This document shows, one piece after another, positions 1-10,970 of a stretch of DNA of 64,000 nucleotides (position 1 is the first letter of the stretch; every line of letters begins with the position of its first letter). The translations under genes were made by a program, and so were the position numbers. This stretch comes from Metaphire vulgaris (Eukaryota > Annelida > Clitellata > Crassiclitellata > Megascolecidae), in contig CM030836.1 of the NCBI GenBank assembly GCA_018105865.1, forward strand, positions 5,108,983 to 5,172,982, in the 5' to 3' direction. The notes beneath the pieces are model-generated. The model had not been told where the DNA came from, did no database searches, and was given only the letters and a program-made list of their open reading frames with translations.

Positions 1-193
1 TCAGTATGTTTGGAGAGGAAAAATAGAAGGATGAATAACCTTTTTTGCTTGTCAAGACTTTTTGGAAGACGAAAAGGGGGTCGGCCCGTTGTTACGTCAT
101 ATTTTAGGAAGTCTGACTTTTTGTTACGTCGCGTTACGTAGTGGAGGGGGTCAAAAGTGCCAAAATCGCGTTACGTCGTTTATGGATGACCCC
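1..193. mobile_element. Partial MITE, right portion
   Basis: The sequence ends in GGATGACCCC at 184-193, the inverse of the GGGGTCATCC/GGGGCCGTCC termini seen at both ends of the elements at 56368-56501 and 49902-50519. It contains repeated GTTACGTC/GCGTTACGT motifs and the phrase 'ggggtcaaaagtgccaaaat', which is close to text at the right end of the 49902 element. The left end lies outside the window. Positions 34-55 hold a copy of the A-run core described in the findings. Confidence 0.55.
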
Positions 194-584
194 TAACCGA
201 TAACCGCAAACATTTTGAGAAGATATTAAAACTGGAAAATAAAAGATGAAAATATTGCAACAAGGTCAACTTCGAGGAAATTGCCTTACAATCTGATGTT
301 TGCTCAAAGAAATAATGAATAATGATGCCTAAGTTATTTGTTTTCAGCAGAAGTTTGAAACATTTCGAATGAGTCAATTATTTGGAAGATGCGTCCAAAG
401 ATTTTCTTCTTTCTTTTTTTATAGAAAAACGCGAAACGAATCAATAACATTGTAGTCAGTATTTCGAAACAAAAACGTAGAGCCCTAGGAGCGAACAAGT
501 AAATTCACAATGCATGATTATAAACGAAATGACATTAGGAAGTTATCTTATGAAGTTAAGAAGCTATCTTATCATTCTTATTAT
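194..584. other. No recognisable feature
   Basis: AT-rich sequence. Open frames here are short and lack splice signals or recognisable protein motifs. Confidence 0.5.
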
Positions 585-596
585 TATTATTATTAA

Positions 597-680
<84 letters not shown>
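585..680. repeat. (TTA)n microsatellite
   Basis: About 30 near-perfect TTA units. The poly-leucine open frame it creates is not a gene. Confidence 0.97.
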
Positions 681-681
<1 letters not shown>

Positions 682-1044
682 TACAACGTAGAGATTTATG
701 TGGCAACTAATCTAGAGACTGCTTGGACACATTACAAATTATAACTTACAATAGCTCGTGCGAAATAGCCAAGTTTTAAGATTCTTCTTGAAGATGTCTG
801 GCGTTAGGGAGAGTTGAACTGAAGAAGGCAGGCGGTTCCATGCCCTTGCAGCAGTCACGGGAAAGGCACGATCGCCTACAGTACGAAGTCATGAAGTCTT
901 ATGAAGTCATCTTATCTGAGTAAACACTTATCATCAGCTTCGCAATGTCTTTAGTAAGTAAAAAGTAAAAATAAAAAAGTAAAAAGTAAAAATCTAGACC
1001 CTACTTTACCCGGCCTTTTACCCAGAGCATTTAGCGTAAATAGA

Positions 1045-1242
1045 ATGAAAAGCAACAGACTCCCATATAAAGCACTCTACACATACAAAGAAGGAAAAAG
1101 AGGAAGAGGAAGACCCAGGAAAAAGTGGATGGATAACATCAAAGAAGACTTCGAAAGATATCAAATGACAATAATAGATGGAATGAGATTAACAACGGAA
1201 AAAGATAAATGGAAAAGTTTTGTGTCTAGCTATTGCCGCTAA
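1045..1242 (+). pseudogene. LINE 3' fragment, C-terminus of reverse-transcriptase ORF
   Basis: The frame reads KGRGRPRKKWMDNIKEDF-like text (GKRGRGRPRKKWMDNIKEDF) ending in a Trp/Phe-rich stretch and a stop. This is typical of the extreme C-terminus of animal non-LTR retrotransposon polyproteins (RTE and related clades). It is followed at 1264-1288 by a (GAT)n run, the short-repeat tail such LINEs leave at their 3' end. Everything upstream is lost, so this is a 5'-truncated dead copy. Confidence 0.75.
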
Positions 1243-1263
1243 TGAGCTGGCAGAAAGCAACTA

Positions 1264-1288
1264 TGATGATGATGATGATGATGATGAT
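1264..1288 (+). repeat. (GAT)n, probable LINE tail
   Basis: Eight GAT units directly after the stop codon region of the LINE fragment. Confidence 0.8.
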
Positions 1289-1513
1289 TTAGCGTCTGGC
1301 GAGGACTTCATCAGCGGATGTAGGACTCTACGGGATTGGCAGGGACAGTGTCGCCCTGAGACGACGCGTAGATTCCGCGTCTCTATTCCTTGTGTTCAGT
1401 GACAGGAGAATCACCTTTACAGAGAGGATTTCGTGAATATTTGCGTTCTCTGTCTCCTCATAGACATCCGACGCTGTGCCAAAAACCTTTGGTCCACTTC
1501 AATTCCCACTGCT

Positions 1514-1565
1514 CCTCCTCCTCCTCCTCCTCCTCCCTCCTCTCCTCCTCCTCCTCCTCCTCCTT
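1514..1565. repeat. (TCC)n microsatellite
   Basis: Imperfect TCC/CTC repeat, giving poly-Ser, poly-Pro or poly-Gly in various frames. Confidence 0.95.
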
Positions 1566-1659
1566 CTCCACCATGTACTTGCATTGCTATGCAACCCACG
1601 ACGTCCGTAATAATTCACATTTTCCGCTCGGACGTCGCCTCCTCTGTCCGCCTTCGTTA

Positions 1660-1742
<83 letters not shown>
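1660..1742. repeat. (TC)n microsatellite
   Basis: About 40 uninterrupted TC units. Confidence 0.98.
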
Positions 1743-1744
<2 letters not shown>

Positions 1745-1789
1745 CCTGGGACTCACTTTCTATGGAGGAGCAGCGTTGCCTAGTAGCCT

Positions 1790-2660
1790 TCATTCATAGA
1801 GTTGTGAAAAGCAAAAGCCATCGATATCATGTGAACTGTAGAATACATCTCTATGGTTGGCAAGATCATGCAGCAACCAGATTCTCCTCCTTACTACGCG
1901 AGGAGCGAATTTAACGCTTTACTCTGAAGTTTCGGCTAACTGGTTTTTTGCTGCGCGTTTTTGCCTCTTATTTTCACTCTCGAAACGTATTGGGACTTAT
2001 ATTTTAATGAACGCAACCTACATCCAGCCTGTTTCTCGCTAGGTGGCGCCGCTGAACCTTGGAATTCAGAGAAACCTTAATGGCTGCATTCAGGATATAA
2101 TACCACAGAAGTACTCCAGGAGTTCATGCGTTTTGACCCACGGATTGTGAAAATATTTGCAATTAAACACGGCGACACCGGTTTTATTGGCCCACCCTAT
2201 ATATATGTGGTGTATAGGCCCGTTAAGGGTCGTGATCTTTTCAGCAACAGGATTCGGGAAGACGAATGGAGTATAGATTCATTCGGTTCCTTTGAGAACT
2301 CTAGTGACTAAGATAGCTAGGTGTTTGACTAATTTGTCTTTACTGAAAGCTGTACTTATGGCTGCGCAAAGCCTCGATACGTATGAGCGAATGAATGAAT
2401 CGGCTAGATCAGATACCGGCTGTAATCCGACTAGAGAAGAGCCATCTGGCGAATCTGCGAATTCGTAGGGTCTTGTAATTGTCGGTCTATTTGAAGTCGC
2501 GTTCGCTGGATAAGTCCGAGTACAGTATCTTCGCTATAATTTCTATCTCCAGGAAGAATATCCTGGGGGAATGGAGTGGTTTGAATAATGCATTTTCTGG
2601 CTGTGAGTTGCTGAAAGAGTTCTAAACTTATTGCTGTGTGAATTGCACGTATCATCTAGG
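1790..2660. other. No recognisable feature
   Basis: Mixed-composition unique-looking sequence. Short frames only and no motif I can identify. Confidence 0.4.
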
Positions 2661-2740
2661 CTTATCGCAAGCGCTGAATGGAATTATTACTGTGCGTTTG
2701 AGTAGTTGCAGCTTGTTTGGTAGTCGTAGTTGTTTTCCAG

Positions 2741-3346
2741 TCATTTTCTTTGTTGTCTGGGATTTTTGACAGTTGTCTGAGTTTTCTCAATAAAACCAGG
2801 TCTCGGCGTTCGCTCATTGTCTTGAGCAAACGATCGCTGCCTTGAATAGACGTCTTGCGAGTCAGTCTCCGCCAATACGCTAAATATATGCATATGTGGC
2901 GACCCCGCCGGCTCGCGGTCTCGTAGCGCGGCCGGCGGTCGGGCGGCCCCCAACGCCCGCTCGGTCTCCCGATCGCCATCAGCCGCCGACTCTGCCTGAT
3001 CGGCGGCGTCACGTTCCCTTTCCGGCTCTCCGACATCAGAGGAGGTGTCCGCGGCTGCCGGGCAGGCAGCGCACTGAGGATGGCCGCTCCTCAACGTAGG
3101 GTTCTCGTTTTCCTCCTCTGACTCTCTATCCGTTCCGGCTCCGGCCTCGTCCGAGAGACCCTTTAACTCGTGCCTCTTATCGCTGGCCACCGCTTGGTCT
3201 CGGCGCCTTAAGCGATTTCGATAGGTATTCCTGGTCTCTGGCTTCGACTTGGCCCCACGTCTCTTCATTCTCGGCAATCTAGCCGTTTTCCGCTCTCTTA
3301 TAGACAGGCGGCGTTGTCTCTTGGCTTCCTCACACGCTTTCACCAA
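2741..3346 (-). CDS. Uncertain 201-residue Arg/Glu-rich open frame
   Basis: A continuous minus-strand frame of about 200 residues lies in a GC-rich block. Its N-terminal half is strongly basic (Arg/Lys clusters) and its middle is acidic and Ala/Asp/Glu-rich. I see no domain, no cysteine or histidine pattern and no splice sites that clearly bound it. Length in GC-rich DNA can arise by chance because stop codons are rarer there. It could be an exon, a degraded retroelement ORF, or noise. Confidence 0.2.
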   Translation of the reverse strand: MVKACEEAKRQRRLSIRERKTARLPRMKRRGAKSKPETRNTYRNRLRRRDQAVASDKRHELKGLSDEAGAGTDRESEEENENPTLRSGHPQCAACPAAADTSSDVGEPERERDAADQAESAADGDRETERALGAARPPAALRDREPAGSPHMHIFSVLAETDSQDVYSRQRSFAQDNERTPRPGFIEKTQTTVKNPRQQRK

Positions 3347-4740
3347 ACCCGAGGTTAACCGTGCCTGAATGGACGGCGGTCCACTCTTTTCCTGGCCGTC
3401 GATTCACTCAAACTGTCTCCCCGCGCCTTTACGACAGGCGGGCGTCTGTCTCCTCCCTTGGCTCAGAATTGACCTCCTGGGCACTAACGTGACCTCAGGT
3501 AGGCGAGGTTCATCACAGCCAAGGCTCACCTTCACGGACAGTGCGCTGAGACTCCGGCGTCACAGCGACTTTCAAAGACACGAACCCAACTTGCCTTTAT
3601 TGGTTTATTTATATTTATTTATTAATAAACCAAGCAACAATGACAACAATGGCTACAGTGGCAACACTGGTAACACGGACAAAGACGCGGTAGCTAGACG
3701 CAGTCCGGCAGCCACAATAACTAGCGCACAGGAACTGCAATCAATAGCCTTTGATACGTCAGTATGAAACGATAAGCTTTAGCACTTTAAACGGCCTCCA
3801 AATACTCGCTTTCAATCGCTGTGCTTTCTTTACTCTATCGCCTCACAGTATAAGCGAGCACACCAAGAAAACACGATCTCATGACAAAGACTGAAATTTT
3901 CAGAGTTTTGAAACTTTTTGACGGACACTTAGGCGGATTTTTCGTCTGTAGTCTGTATTTCCGCGTAGTTACCGTCAATAGGAAAAAGTAGGGACCTGTC
4001 TAAGAACGATTTCCTTAGCGGTGATCAGGGGCTTCGCCTACGGTTAAGCGACGCGGCAATAGCTCCTGCCAGATGGGCGCGCGTCTCAAGCGAACTTTAG
4101 TTCAACAGCCGCCTGCGTCCGCCTAGTGACGCGGGCTACATAAATTCCCATATTTCGGAGATTTTCGATTTTTAGAACCAGCCCTTGAGGGCGCTCGCTC
4201 CCAAATGTCCCTATCTACGCGTTTTGTCCGCCAGGAGGCTCAACTTCGGACCCACCCCCCTAGCGTCGTCGGCAGCGGCGAAGGGCGCCTCGCCGCCGGC
4301 GACGCGCATCGCCGTCAGGACCTTGTTCCACGGGCGCCGCTCTTTAGGCGGAATTTCAAGCTGTAGGGCCACGTCCGCCTAGATGCCGTCAGAGCAGGAG
4401 CCCAGGCAATGGTGCCGTCGTTATCGGTGGTAAGCGACCCCGTCTACGGGCCCAGCCCTTCGCTAACCACCCCTGGTAGCCCGGGCGCCAGTGTTCAGGC
4501 GTACGCATCGACTACACAGCCGGCCGACCGCTGCGTTCTCTCTCCTTCTTTCCATCGCTCCAACCGCCTGTTCCCTTCGTCAGCAGCCAGCCAGCCGCCG
4601 TCTCCGCGCAGCCTCTGTCAAACAGGCGACGGTCTTTCAGCGGTCAAACTCTCTACTTGCTAAAGACCGAAGGCTCGGGAACCATAAATCGTTGCCGGTT
4701 TATACAACTTATCTCTCGGTCTTTGGGCGGCCGTGGCGAT
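2890..4740. other. GC-rich, CpG-rich block
   Basis: GC content is visibly higher than the AT-rich flanks and CpG is frequent. Possible explanations are a CpG-island-like promoter or a retroelement fragment. No TATA box, LTR pair or protein domain was recognised. Confidence 0.45.
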
Positions 4741-4799
4741 TCTAATAATTTTACCGAAGCCTTAGCGTCTTAGCCTAGCGCGTGCTCTGTCCGTTTTAC

Positions 4800-4945
4800 A
4801 TGAATTAAAACTTTATTAATTAATTAAAATTAGTACAAAATACATTATTATAACGCTAATTAATTAGATTAAATTATTAACTAACAGGTTTATACAGTTA
4901 AGCAATCAATAATAATAATAATCTTATTATATAATTCTCGATGTC
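4800..4945. repeat. AT-rich low-complexity tract
   Basis: Repeated TTAATTAATTAA and AATAATAAT text. Confidence 0.7.
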
Positions 4946-5065
4946 CGGTCTGTCTGTCGGTCACGATACATGGCAGATTTTGCAAGACGCTGTTGCCATA
5001 ACAACGAAATATTGTTTAATCAAAACTGTATTATAATCAACGGAGCGTTTAACGAAGCGTCTTAA

Positions 5066-5640
5066 TTGCAGCTTAAACCCCCCGTCCTCCTTCCCCTCAC
5101 CCCATCCCTCTCCCAATCGCCCAGGCCCCAACCCATTCCCGCCCCGGCCCCAAACCCCCTTTCCTCTTCCCCCTTTCCCCACCCCCCCTCTCCCCCATCC
5201 CTCCCCAATCGCCCAGACCCCAACCCATTCCGGCCTCGGCCCCAAACCCCCGTTCCCCTTCCCTCTCCTCATCCCTCTCCCAATCGCCCCGGCCCCAACC
5301 CATTCCCGCCCCGGTCCCAAACCTCCGTTCCCCTTCCCTTTTCCCATCCCCTTCCTTCTACCCATCCCTCTCCCAATCTCCCAGGCCCCAACCCATACCC
5401 CGCCCCGTCCTGCCCGACAGGCCCCAAACCCCGTTCCATTATCTCTCCTCACCCCTCTACCAACCCCCCTACCTCTCTCCTCCACCCCTCCCAATCGCCC
5501 CGGCCCCAACCCATCACCGCTCCGCCCTACCCCACCGGCCCCAAACCCCATTTCCAAACCTACACAACGCTGCTCCGAAAACCCGTACAACCCAATTTCC
5601 TCCTCCCAAACCTCTCTTCCCTCTCCCAATGCCCTGCCCC
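5066..5640. repeat. C-rich minisatellite, about 6 units
   Basis: The phrase 'ccaatcgcccnggccccaac' followed by 'cccattcc', a 'gccccggccccaaacccc' block and a run of C/T recurs about six times with a unit of roughly 65-95 bases. The opposite strand is G-rich with many GGGG runs. Long open frames on both strands (Pro-rich on plus, Gly-rich on minus) are by-products of the composition. Confidence 0.85.
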
Positions 5641-5642
5641 GT

Positions 5643-5706
<64 letters not shown>
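5643..5706. repeat. (AT)n microsatellite
   Basis: About 31 AT units adjoining the minisatellite. Confidence 0.98.
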
Positions 5707-5708
<2 letters not shown>

Positions 5709-5734
5709 CTTCCTAACCTCAATACCTACTTTTT

Positions 5735-6330
5735 AAATTTAACACCTCAAGTGTGGATTACATTTTCAGACGCTGTCACCGTACTGGGGATTTAATTTTT
5801 GGAAAAGCGTTCTTCAGAAATGATTGCTGTAACGTTTTAAATTTGCTATATCTCAGGCTATGTAGGAGCTAAGAAGATGCAGTTTGCACCATTGTTTAGA
5901 TTGTTTATTCCTCTTTCTAACCGTCCGTGCAAAACAAAAAAATTTGGGGTAGAGTCTACTTTACGGCCTAAAAATATCACCCTCTCCCCCCCGAAAATAT
6001 TTTAGAGCCCTCTAGCAAAATATTTTCAGCGGTAACCCCACTTTGGTCAGCGGCAAAGTTATAAAGGGATGTCAGAGGAACAAAATAAACCAAAAGTTTG
6101 AAAATCGGTTGACATTTGGCAAAGATCTATCAATTCTAACCCGATGACCCCAATGTTTGAACATAAGTATTATCGGTGAATTTCATGAAAGTTTTGAATT
6201 CTGAGAAAGTTTACATTTTTTTGAATTTGCTATATCTCAGGCTATATAAGAGCTAAGAAGATGAGGTCTGCACCATTGTTTAGCTCATTTATTCCTCTTT
6301 CTAACCGTCCGTGCAAAACAAGAAGTTCAG
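5735..6330. mobile_element. Copy of the repeat found inside 31457-32132, with an internal duplication
   Basis: The order 'cagacgc..', 'ggggatttaatttttgg', 'ttgctatatctcaggctat', 'ctaaccgtccgtgcaaaaca' matches, in reverse, the right half of the TTAA-flanked element at 31457-32132. A block of about 95 bases (from 'atttgctatatctcagg' to 'gtgcaaaaca') occurs twice here, at 5840-5936 and 6226-6321. Confidence 0.7.
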
Positions 6331-6825
6331 CGTTCACGAGCTTTCCGACAATCAAGTGAGAATGAGGAGCAGGCGGTTGCTCGGCCTGAAAAAGCAGCAC
6401 AGCAAACAAGAGAATCAAGCACTGCATGTCGTTCGACACTGCCAAATCAGTACACTTACGTTGACTTTTTCAGTTTCAGAAAATTCCTGCGAATGGGCGT
6501 TAACTCGGTTGAAGAAAAAGGCGGCGATTTAAGGAAATTAATTACGCAAAATCCTATTACATTCAGGGTCGGCGCTAGGGGGGTGTGTCCGCGGGTCCGG
6601 ACCCACCCAGCCTCGGTGCAGGGCACCCAAGCAAATCGTGCAAATACGCAGAAAAATGTTGATTGGGGTGGGGGTGAGGGGTAGTCTGAGCCGGCGGGTC
6701 CTAGCTGTGTAGATTGCATTAGACCCACCCAGTCAACAAAACGCAGCGCCGCCCCTGATTGCATTTGCACAAAATCGGGTGGTAAAACAGCCAATCTCCC
6801 CCGTCATTTTTGACGGGTAAACACC

Positions 6826-6827
6826 TA

Positions 6828-6888
<61 letters not shown>

Positions 6889-6889
6889 G
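6826..6889. repeat. (TAA)n microsatellite
   Basis: About 20 TAA units. Confidence 0.97.
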
Positions 6890-6914
6890 GCTATCTGTGG
6901 CACATGGTCGCCAC

Positions 6915-6972
6915 ACATATATATATATATATGCATATATATATGCATATATATATATATGTATATATATAA
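6915..6972. repeat. (AT)n/(GCAT) microsatellite
   Basis: Imperfect AT repeat with periodic GC interruptions. Confidence 0.95.
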
Positions 6973-7342
6973 AAGAACAGAAAACCAGCGATAGAGGTGT
7001 CTTCACGTAGAGATTTGGAATCACTGACCTAAGCTGGGAAGAAAAAATTGGAGGAGCCGAACCCTGTACCTTCCCCATTCGCCATGGTAGCCTCTCGAAA
7101 ATGGGGGACTTGCGCCTAGAGGCCTGATAGAAGATTACGCCTTTGATTGAAATGAAAATGAACATCAACTTTATTTAAGGGTTCATGGTTGCCCTTGATT
7201 GCGAACAGTTTCAAGATCTAGCAAATCGAATGGATATCCTATAGGAGGAACATGTCTGACATTCAGCGCAAACTGTGAACCGCAATTTAGCTTAATGAAT
7301 ATGTTGAAGAACAAGACAAAGAATCAAATTAGAGAAGGGTTT

Positions 7343-7402
7343 CCCCAAACATTTTGGAACTGCGGCCCACTTCAACGGCTTTGTAACGAGCCGCGACCCT
7401 AA
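7343..7402 (+). mobile_element. 5' end of a hAT-like non-autonomous element
   Basis: The segment 'ggtttccccaaacattttgg' to 'aacgagccgcgaccc' matches the start of the elements at 7838 and 26719 but the rest is missing. Confidence 0.6.
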
Positions 7403-7837
7403 AATAGCATGTAAAATAAAAAAATGCATTATGCCATCTGGCGAACGCTGGTTGAAATAAATCTTCTGAGTTTTGAATAAATAATAAAACTAAAGCTCTC
7501 TGATTCAATTTGAATGAGAATATGGCAAATATGTTAGGCAGAATTATTCATATTTTTCAAAATAGCCTAAGACAAAAGAAAAGAAATAGATATATATTGA
7601 AATTTTTTGAAAATCATCTTTTTAAAATGTTGTCAGGAACATACCTTTGTTACGCGTTTTAAAAATCCTATGAATACGGCAAAATCGCTTAACCGCTAGG
7701 TGTATCTGCATGCACAATACCTCACGTACAGCTGCCTATTGAATTGCTGTTGGAGTTTCAGAGCAAAATGGTCGGAATACGCTTTCCTGCCGTTATTGCG
7801 AAATAAGATTAACTTTTAGACGGCCTGTGCTATAGGG

Positions 7838-8142
7838 CAGAGTTTCCCACACTTCTTGGGACTGTGCGACTCACGTCAGCGGCTTTGTAACATGCCGTGA
7901 CCATGCAAACTTATTGTCGACTAAAATTTAATGAAAAGTTTCATTAAACAACCAACTATTTTATTATAAGCTGTTAAGTTAGCTTGGAGGGTTGCAAGCA
8001 ATATAAATTTCTTAAAACCCAAGTCTACTTACAACTTTCAAGGCTTGTGACATTGTAGTATTGGTTAAAAAATGACCCGCTACCCACTAGACGATCCATG
8101 CGACCCACTTTTTGGTCGCGACCCACAGTTTGGAAAACACTG
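7838..8142 (+). mobile_element. hAT-like non-autonomous element
   Basis: It starts CAGAGTTTCCCACACTTC and ends with the inverse, GTTTGGAAAACACTG. The interior ('cggctttgtaacatgccgtgacc', 'actttcaaggcttgtgacatt') is shared with the complete copy at 26719-27038. The flanking 8-mers no longer match well. Confidence 0.8.
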
Positions 8143-8400
8143 AATTAGAGCAATAGGCCTACCATCTAGACATGATGATGCGCAATATGAGTCATCTTCT
8201 TGGAGAAAGTGTAACTGACCTGGATCGATTGGGCACACGACTTAGTAAGGATCAAAAAGAAACTCTTAGGGCGTGAAAATCATAACCCTTTTGCAAATTT
8301 GTAATGCCTGATTTCTAATGTTTGAATTTTTAAACTAATGAAATAAATGAATGTCTTATTATGGTTAAACCGCATGTGTAATCATAGTCGTAAACTACTA

Positions 8401-8706
8401 CATACAGTGGCGTAACTAGGAGGGGCGGGGGGCACTTTGTTGACAGCCCCCCGGGCCCCGGGCGGGGGGGGGAAGGAGGGCCCGAAGAGGGGTCTAAGCT
8501 AGGGTTAGGTTAGGGTTAACCCTAACTTAAACTTAACCCTAACCCTAGAAATGAGAAATGATGTGGTGAGGACCTTTTTTTGCTCGTCAGGTTAAAAAGG
8601 TGGATACGATAACGTTTTTTTGCTCGTCATCTTGAAACTCTGGGGCCCCCATGTGAAAGATGCCTCCGGGCCCCCAAAAGTCACGCCACGCCACGCCACG
8701 CCACTG
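8401..8706. mobile_element. hAT-like MITE with telomere-like interior
   Basis: Termini are CAGTGGCGTAACTAGG (from 8405) and a run of repeated 'ccacg' ending GCCACTG at 8706. AACTACTA occurs at 8393-8400 and again at 8707-8714. That is an 8-bp target duplication if the left end includes four extra bases (cata). The interior carries G/C runs, the TTAGGG palindrome and two A-run core motifs. Confidence 0.75.
8499..8548. repeat. Inverted telomere-like (TTAGGG) tract
   Basis: GGGTTAGG-type units on the left are followed by CCTAACCC-type units on the right, forming a near-palindrome of about 50 bases that begins CTAGGG and ends CCCTAG. Confidence 0.85.
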
Positions 8707-9185
8707 AACTACTATTAGGACTTTAGGCCTGAGCTCCAACTTTTCAGAGCCTACCATAGGAAAGGGGAAGGTATAGGGGCTTGGGTCCCCACTTTTTCAT
8801 CCAAGTTTACGCCAATCGCCAATGCATGTGTTTATATTCTAAACTGGTGAAAATTTGCAAAAAGCGGATCATTGACCGATAACAGTGTTCTGAGACGTAT
8901 TCACTTTCTATCAAATAATATAAGTAATGTTGATTTCGGACAAAAAATCTCGTCGCGCACACAAGATATTTCATGCGCACACGGCCTACAAAAAATTAGA
9001 GGGAACAATGTTTGGGGGGAGGGTTAAAACCCCCTTGGCTGTCCGACCCAAAAAAATTCATTGTGCTTCGGACATTTTTTATTTTCGGACGCGGTTTTTG
9101 GGGTTAAACCCCCTTGGCTGCCCGACCAAAAATTTTCTTAGTGCTATAGAATTATATAGTCTAACAGTTAACGCAATTAAATAAG

Positions 9186-9956
9186 GCGACGACCTGTTTT
9201 TGCTTGTCAGCACTAGCGAAGGAAATCACGAGAAACGAGAAATAATTTAGATTTTTTCTGAAAATTGAGTTAAACTAACTCATAAAAGTCGGACGATTAA
9301 GCATGTAGAGGCGCCTATTCTACTCACTTAATTCCATATCATTGTAATTTTATTCTGGACTTAATTTATCGATTTAATTATTTAATTTTATATATTTTTG
9401 ACGTCCATATATGTCTCCGATTTATCTATCATATGAATACAGAAATATACGTGACGGTCAGATAGAGAAACAACTGACTGCGTTTCCTAAATTCAGCTGT
9501 TCAATTGCATTCCCTCTGCTGGAATACTTAGTTAAAGCATCGCCAAAATCAGTGAGAGAAAATATTGGATATCCAGTGAATTGACAGCCTTAATTTAACC
9601 AAAAGTCCTTTATTTTGAGTAGAGAAAGGCTTCTAAACTTCGATAAAAATCTCAGAAATGCGCCGGGCCAGTGTTCTAAGGAAGATAAACAATTCTGTAG
9701 AGCATTAATTTTTTAAAAGATTTCTGCAATTACTTCTGTTTATGATTATTTTTACTGCTGTGCTCCTTTTCTACAATAACACAAAGACATCGACACATAC
9801 AGTTAAGAGCTATCACAAAACCGACCATTGTGCTATCTTCAAACGATCATTATTCCATGCGTTAACTGACATAATACAGAAGCAATCTACTGTTATCTAT
9901 TAACGGAACAAATAAGTGATGCACTTAGCAAAGAAATTATACAAGAAGCATAAAAC
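9186..9956. other. No gene seen; AT-rich
   Basis: Nothing beyond one A-run core motif at 9186-9210 was recognised. Confidence 0.4.
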
Positions 9957-10230
9957 GGTACACCCCATAGGCTCAGCGCCCGTACGGAGAACCGAAGGAT
10001 TAGCGCCTTCAGTTTTTACATGGCAACGGCTGAATGAGGGCGGATTGCCAGCCTTTCCCTCGCTGCCTTTCCTTCCACCGAGTTAACACCCGATGTACTT
10101 ACTCATTCACAGCTGAGTCGACTGGGGGCGCTTGGGACAGAAACAACCGAAAAGTTTCTGCCGCGGCCGGGAGTTGAACCACGGACCTCAAGATTGGCAG
10201 ACCAGTGCGCTAACCACTGCTCCACCGCGC
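9957..10230 (-). mobile_element. tRNA-derived SINE, full-length head
   Basis: On the minus strand the head reads GGTGGAGCAGTGGTTAGCGC (an A-box-like pol III element), then GGTTCAACTCCCGG (B box matching GGTTCNANTCC). It is followed by a tRNA-unrelated body containing 'cagtcgactcagctg', 'aggaaaggca' and 'cggttctccgtacgggcgct'. A second copy lies at 50690-51045 on the plus strand. Confidence 0.85.
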
Positions 10231-10970
10231 ACACACAAAAAGCATAAAAGACTTTAATCCAAATAATTGCATTATTTTCTATAATCATGCAAAACAATCT
10301 CAAAATCTATTACAGAAATAATAAATGAATACATCCGCGCTATTTCAAATGGCACTGGTTAGCCTATGGCCTTTTAGGTCTCTCACTGCTGACGTTACAG
10401 ATTTCATGGAATCTCGTTTCGTGCATCGGTCACTGCAGCTGAATCATTGTGAACAGCGGTAATAACATTTTAGAAGTCTCCAAATTCGAGCAAACTTTGG
10501 CCATTTGTACTTTGCATTATTCTGTAAATATATTATGAGCAGATAAATGGCTTGATAAGGCATAGATGCTGCAGTAGGCATATGTAAATCATCATTATCG
10601 TGTCCTAGAAGTAAAAAGCAACAAAGAACTAGATTATGTTGATACTTATATTCAGCAACATTTGTAATGATGATGATTTTAATACATTTTGATGTTGTTG
10701 CTATCGGCAAAGGCGAAGGCAGATTAAGTTCATCCAGAGAAAATGACTACAGACAACGACTACGATGATGACCGCTACAATGGCAAAGACCAAATGAGGT
10801 TCACATACAGAGATGATAATAATAATGATATTTGTTGAAGATCATCAGGATAAATTCATGTCAATGATTGAAAAATCAGGATTGCAAATGAATGACCAGG
10901 TGATGGGAAACCCTAGTGCCCAGGGGTCAAGGCTATGAGTTGTCCTCAAAGGCTTCGAAGTTTTGCCCAC
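10231..10970. other. No gene recognised
   Basis: AT-rich sequence with short frames. GAT-type trinucleotide patches occur near 10660-10820. Confidence 0.4.

Noticed and set aside
514..744. Poly-leucine open frame
   Set aside because: It is only the translation of a (TTA)n microsatellite.
1390..1914. Long Ser/Leu and Arg/Glu frames on both strands
   Set aside because: They come from (TCC)n and (TC)n repeats.
5066..5716. Pro-rich (plus) and Gly-rich (minus) frames of more than 200 residues
   Set aside because: They are compositional by-products of the C-rich minisatellite; open on both strands at once.
6719..7168. Poly-isoleucine/leucine frames resembling membrane segments
   Set aside because: They are translations of (TAA)n and (AT)n repeats.
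9957..10230. A tRNA gene
   Set aside because: It has an A box and a B box but no cloverleaf acceptor stem, it continues into a tRNA-unrelated body, and a second copy exists. It is a SINE.
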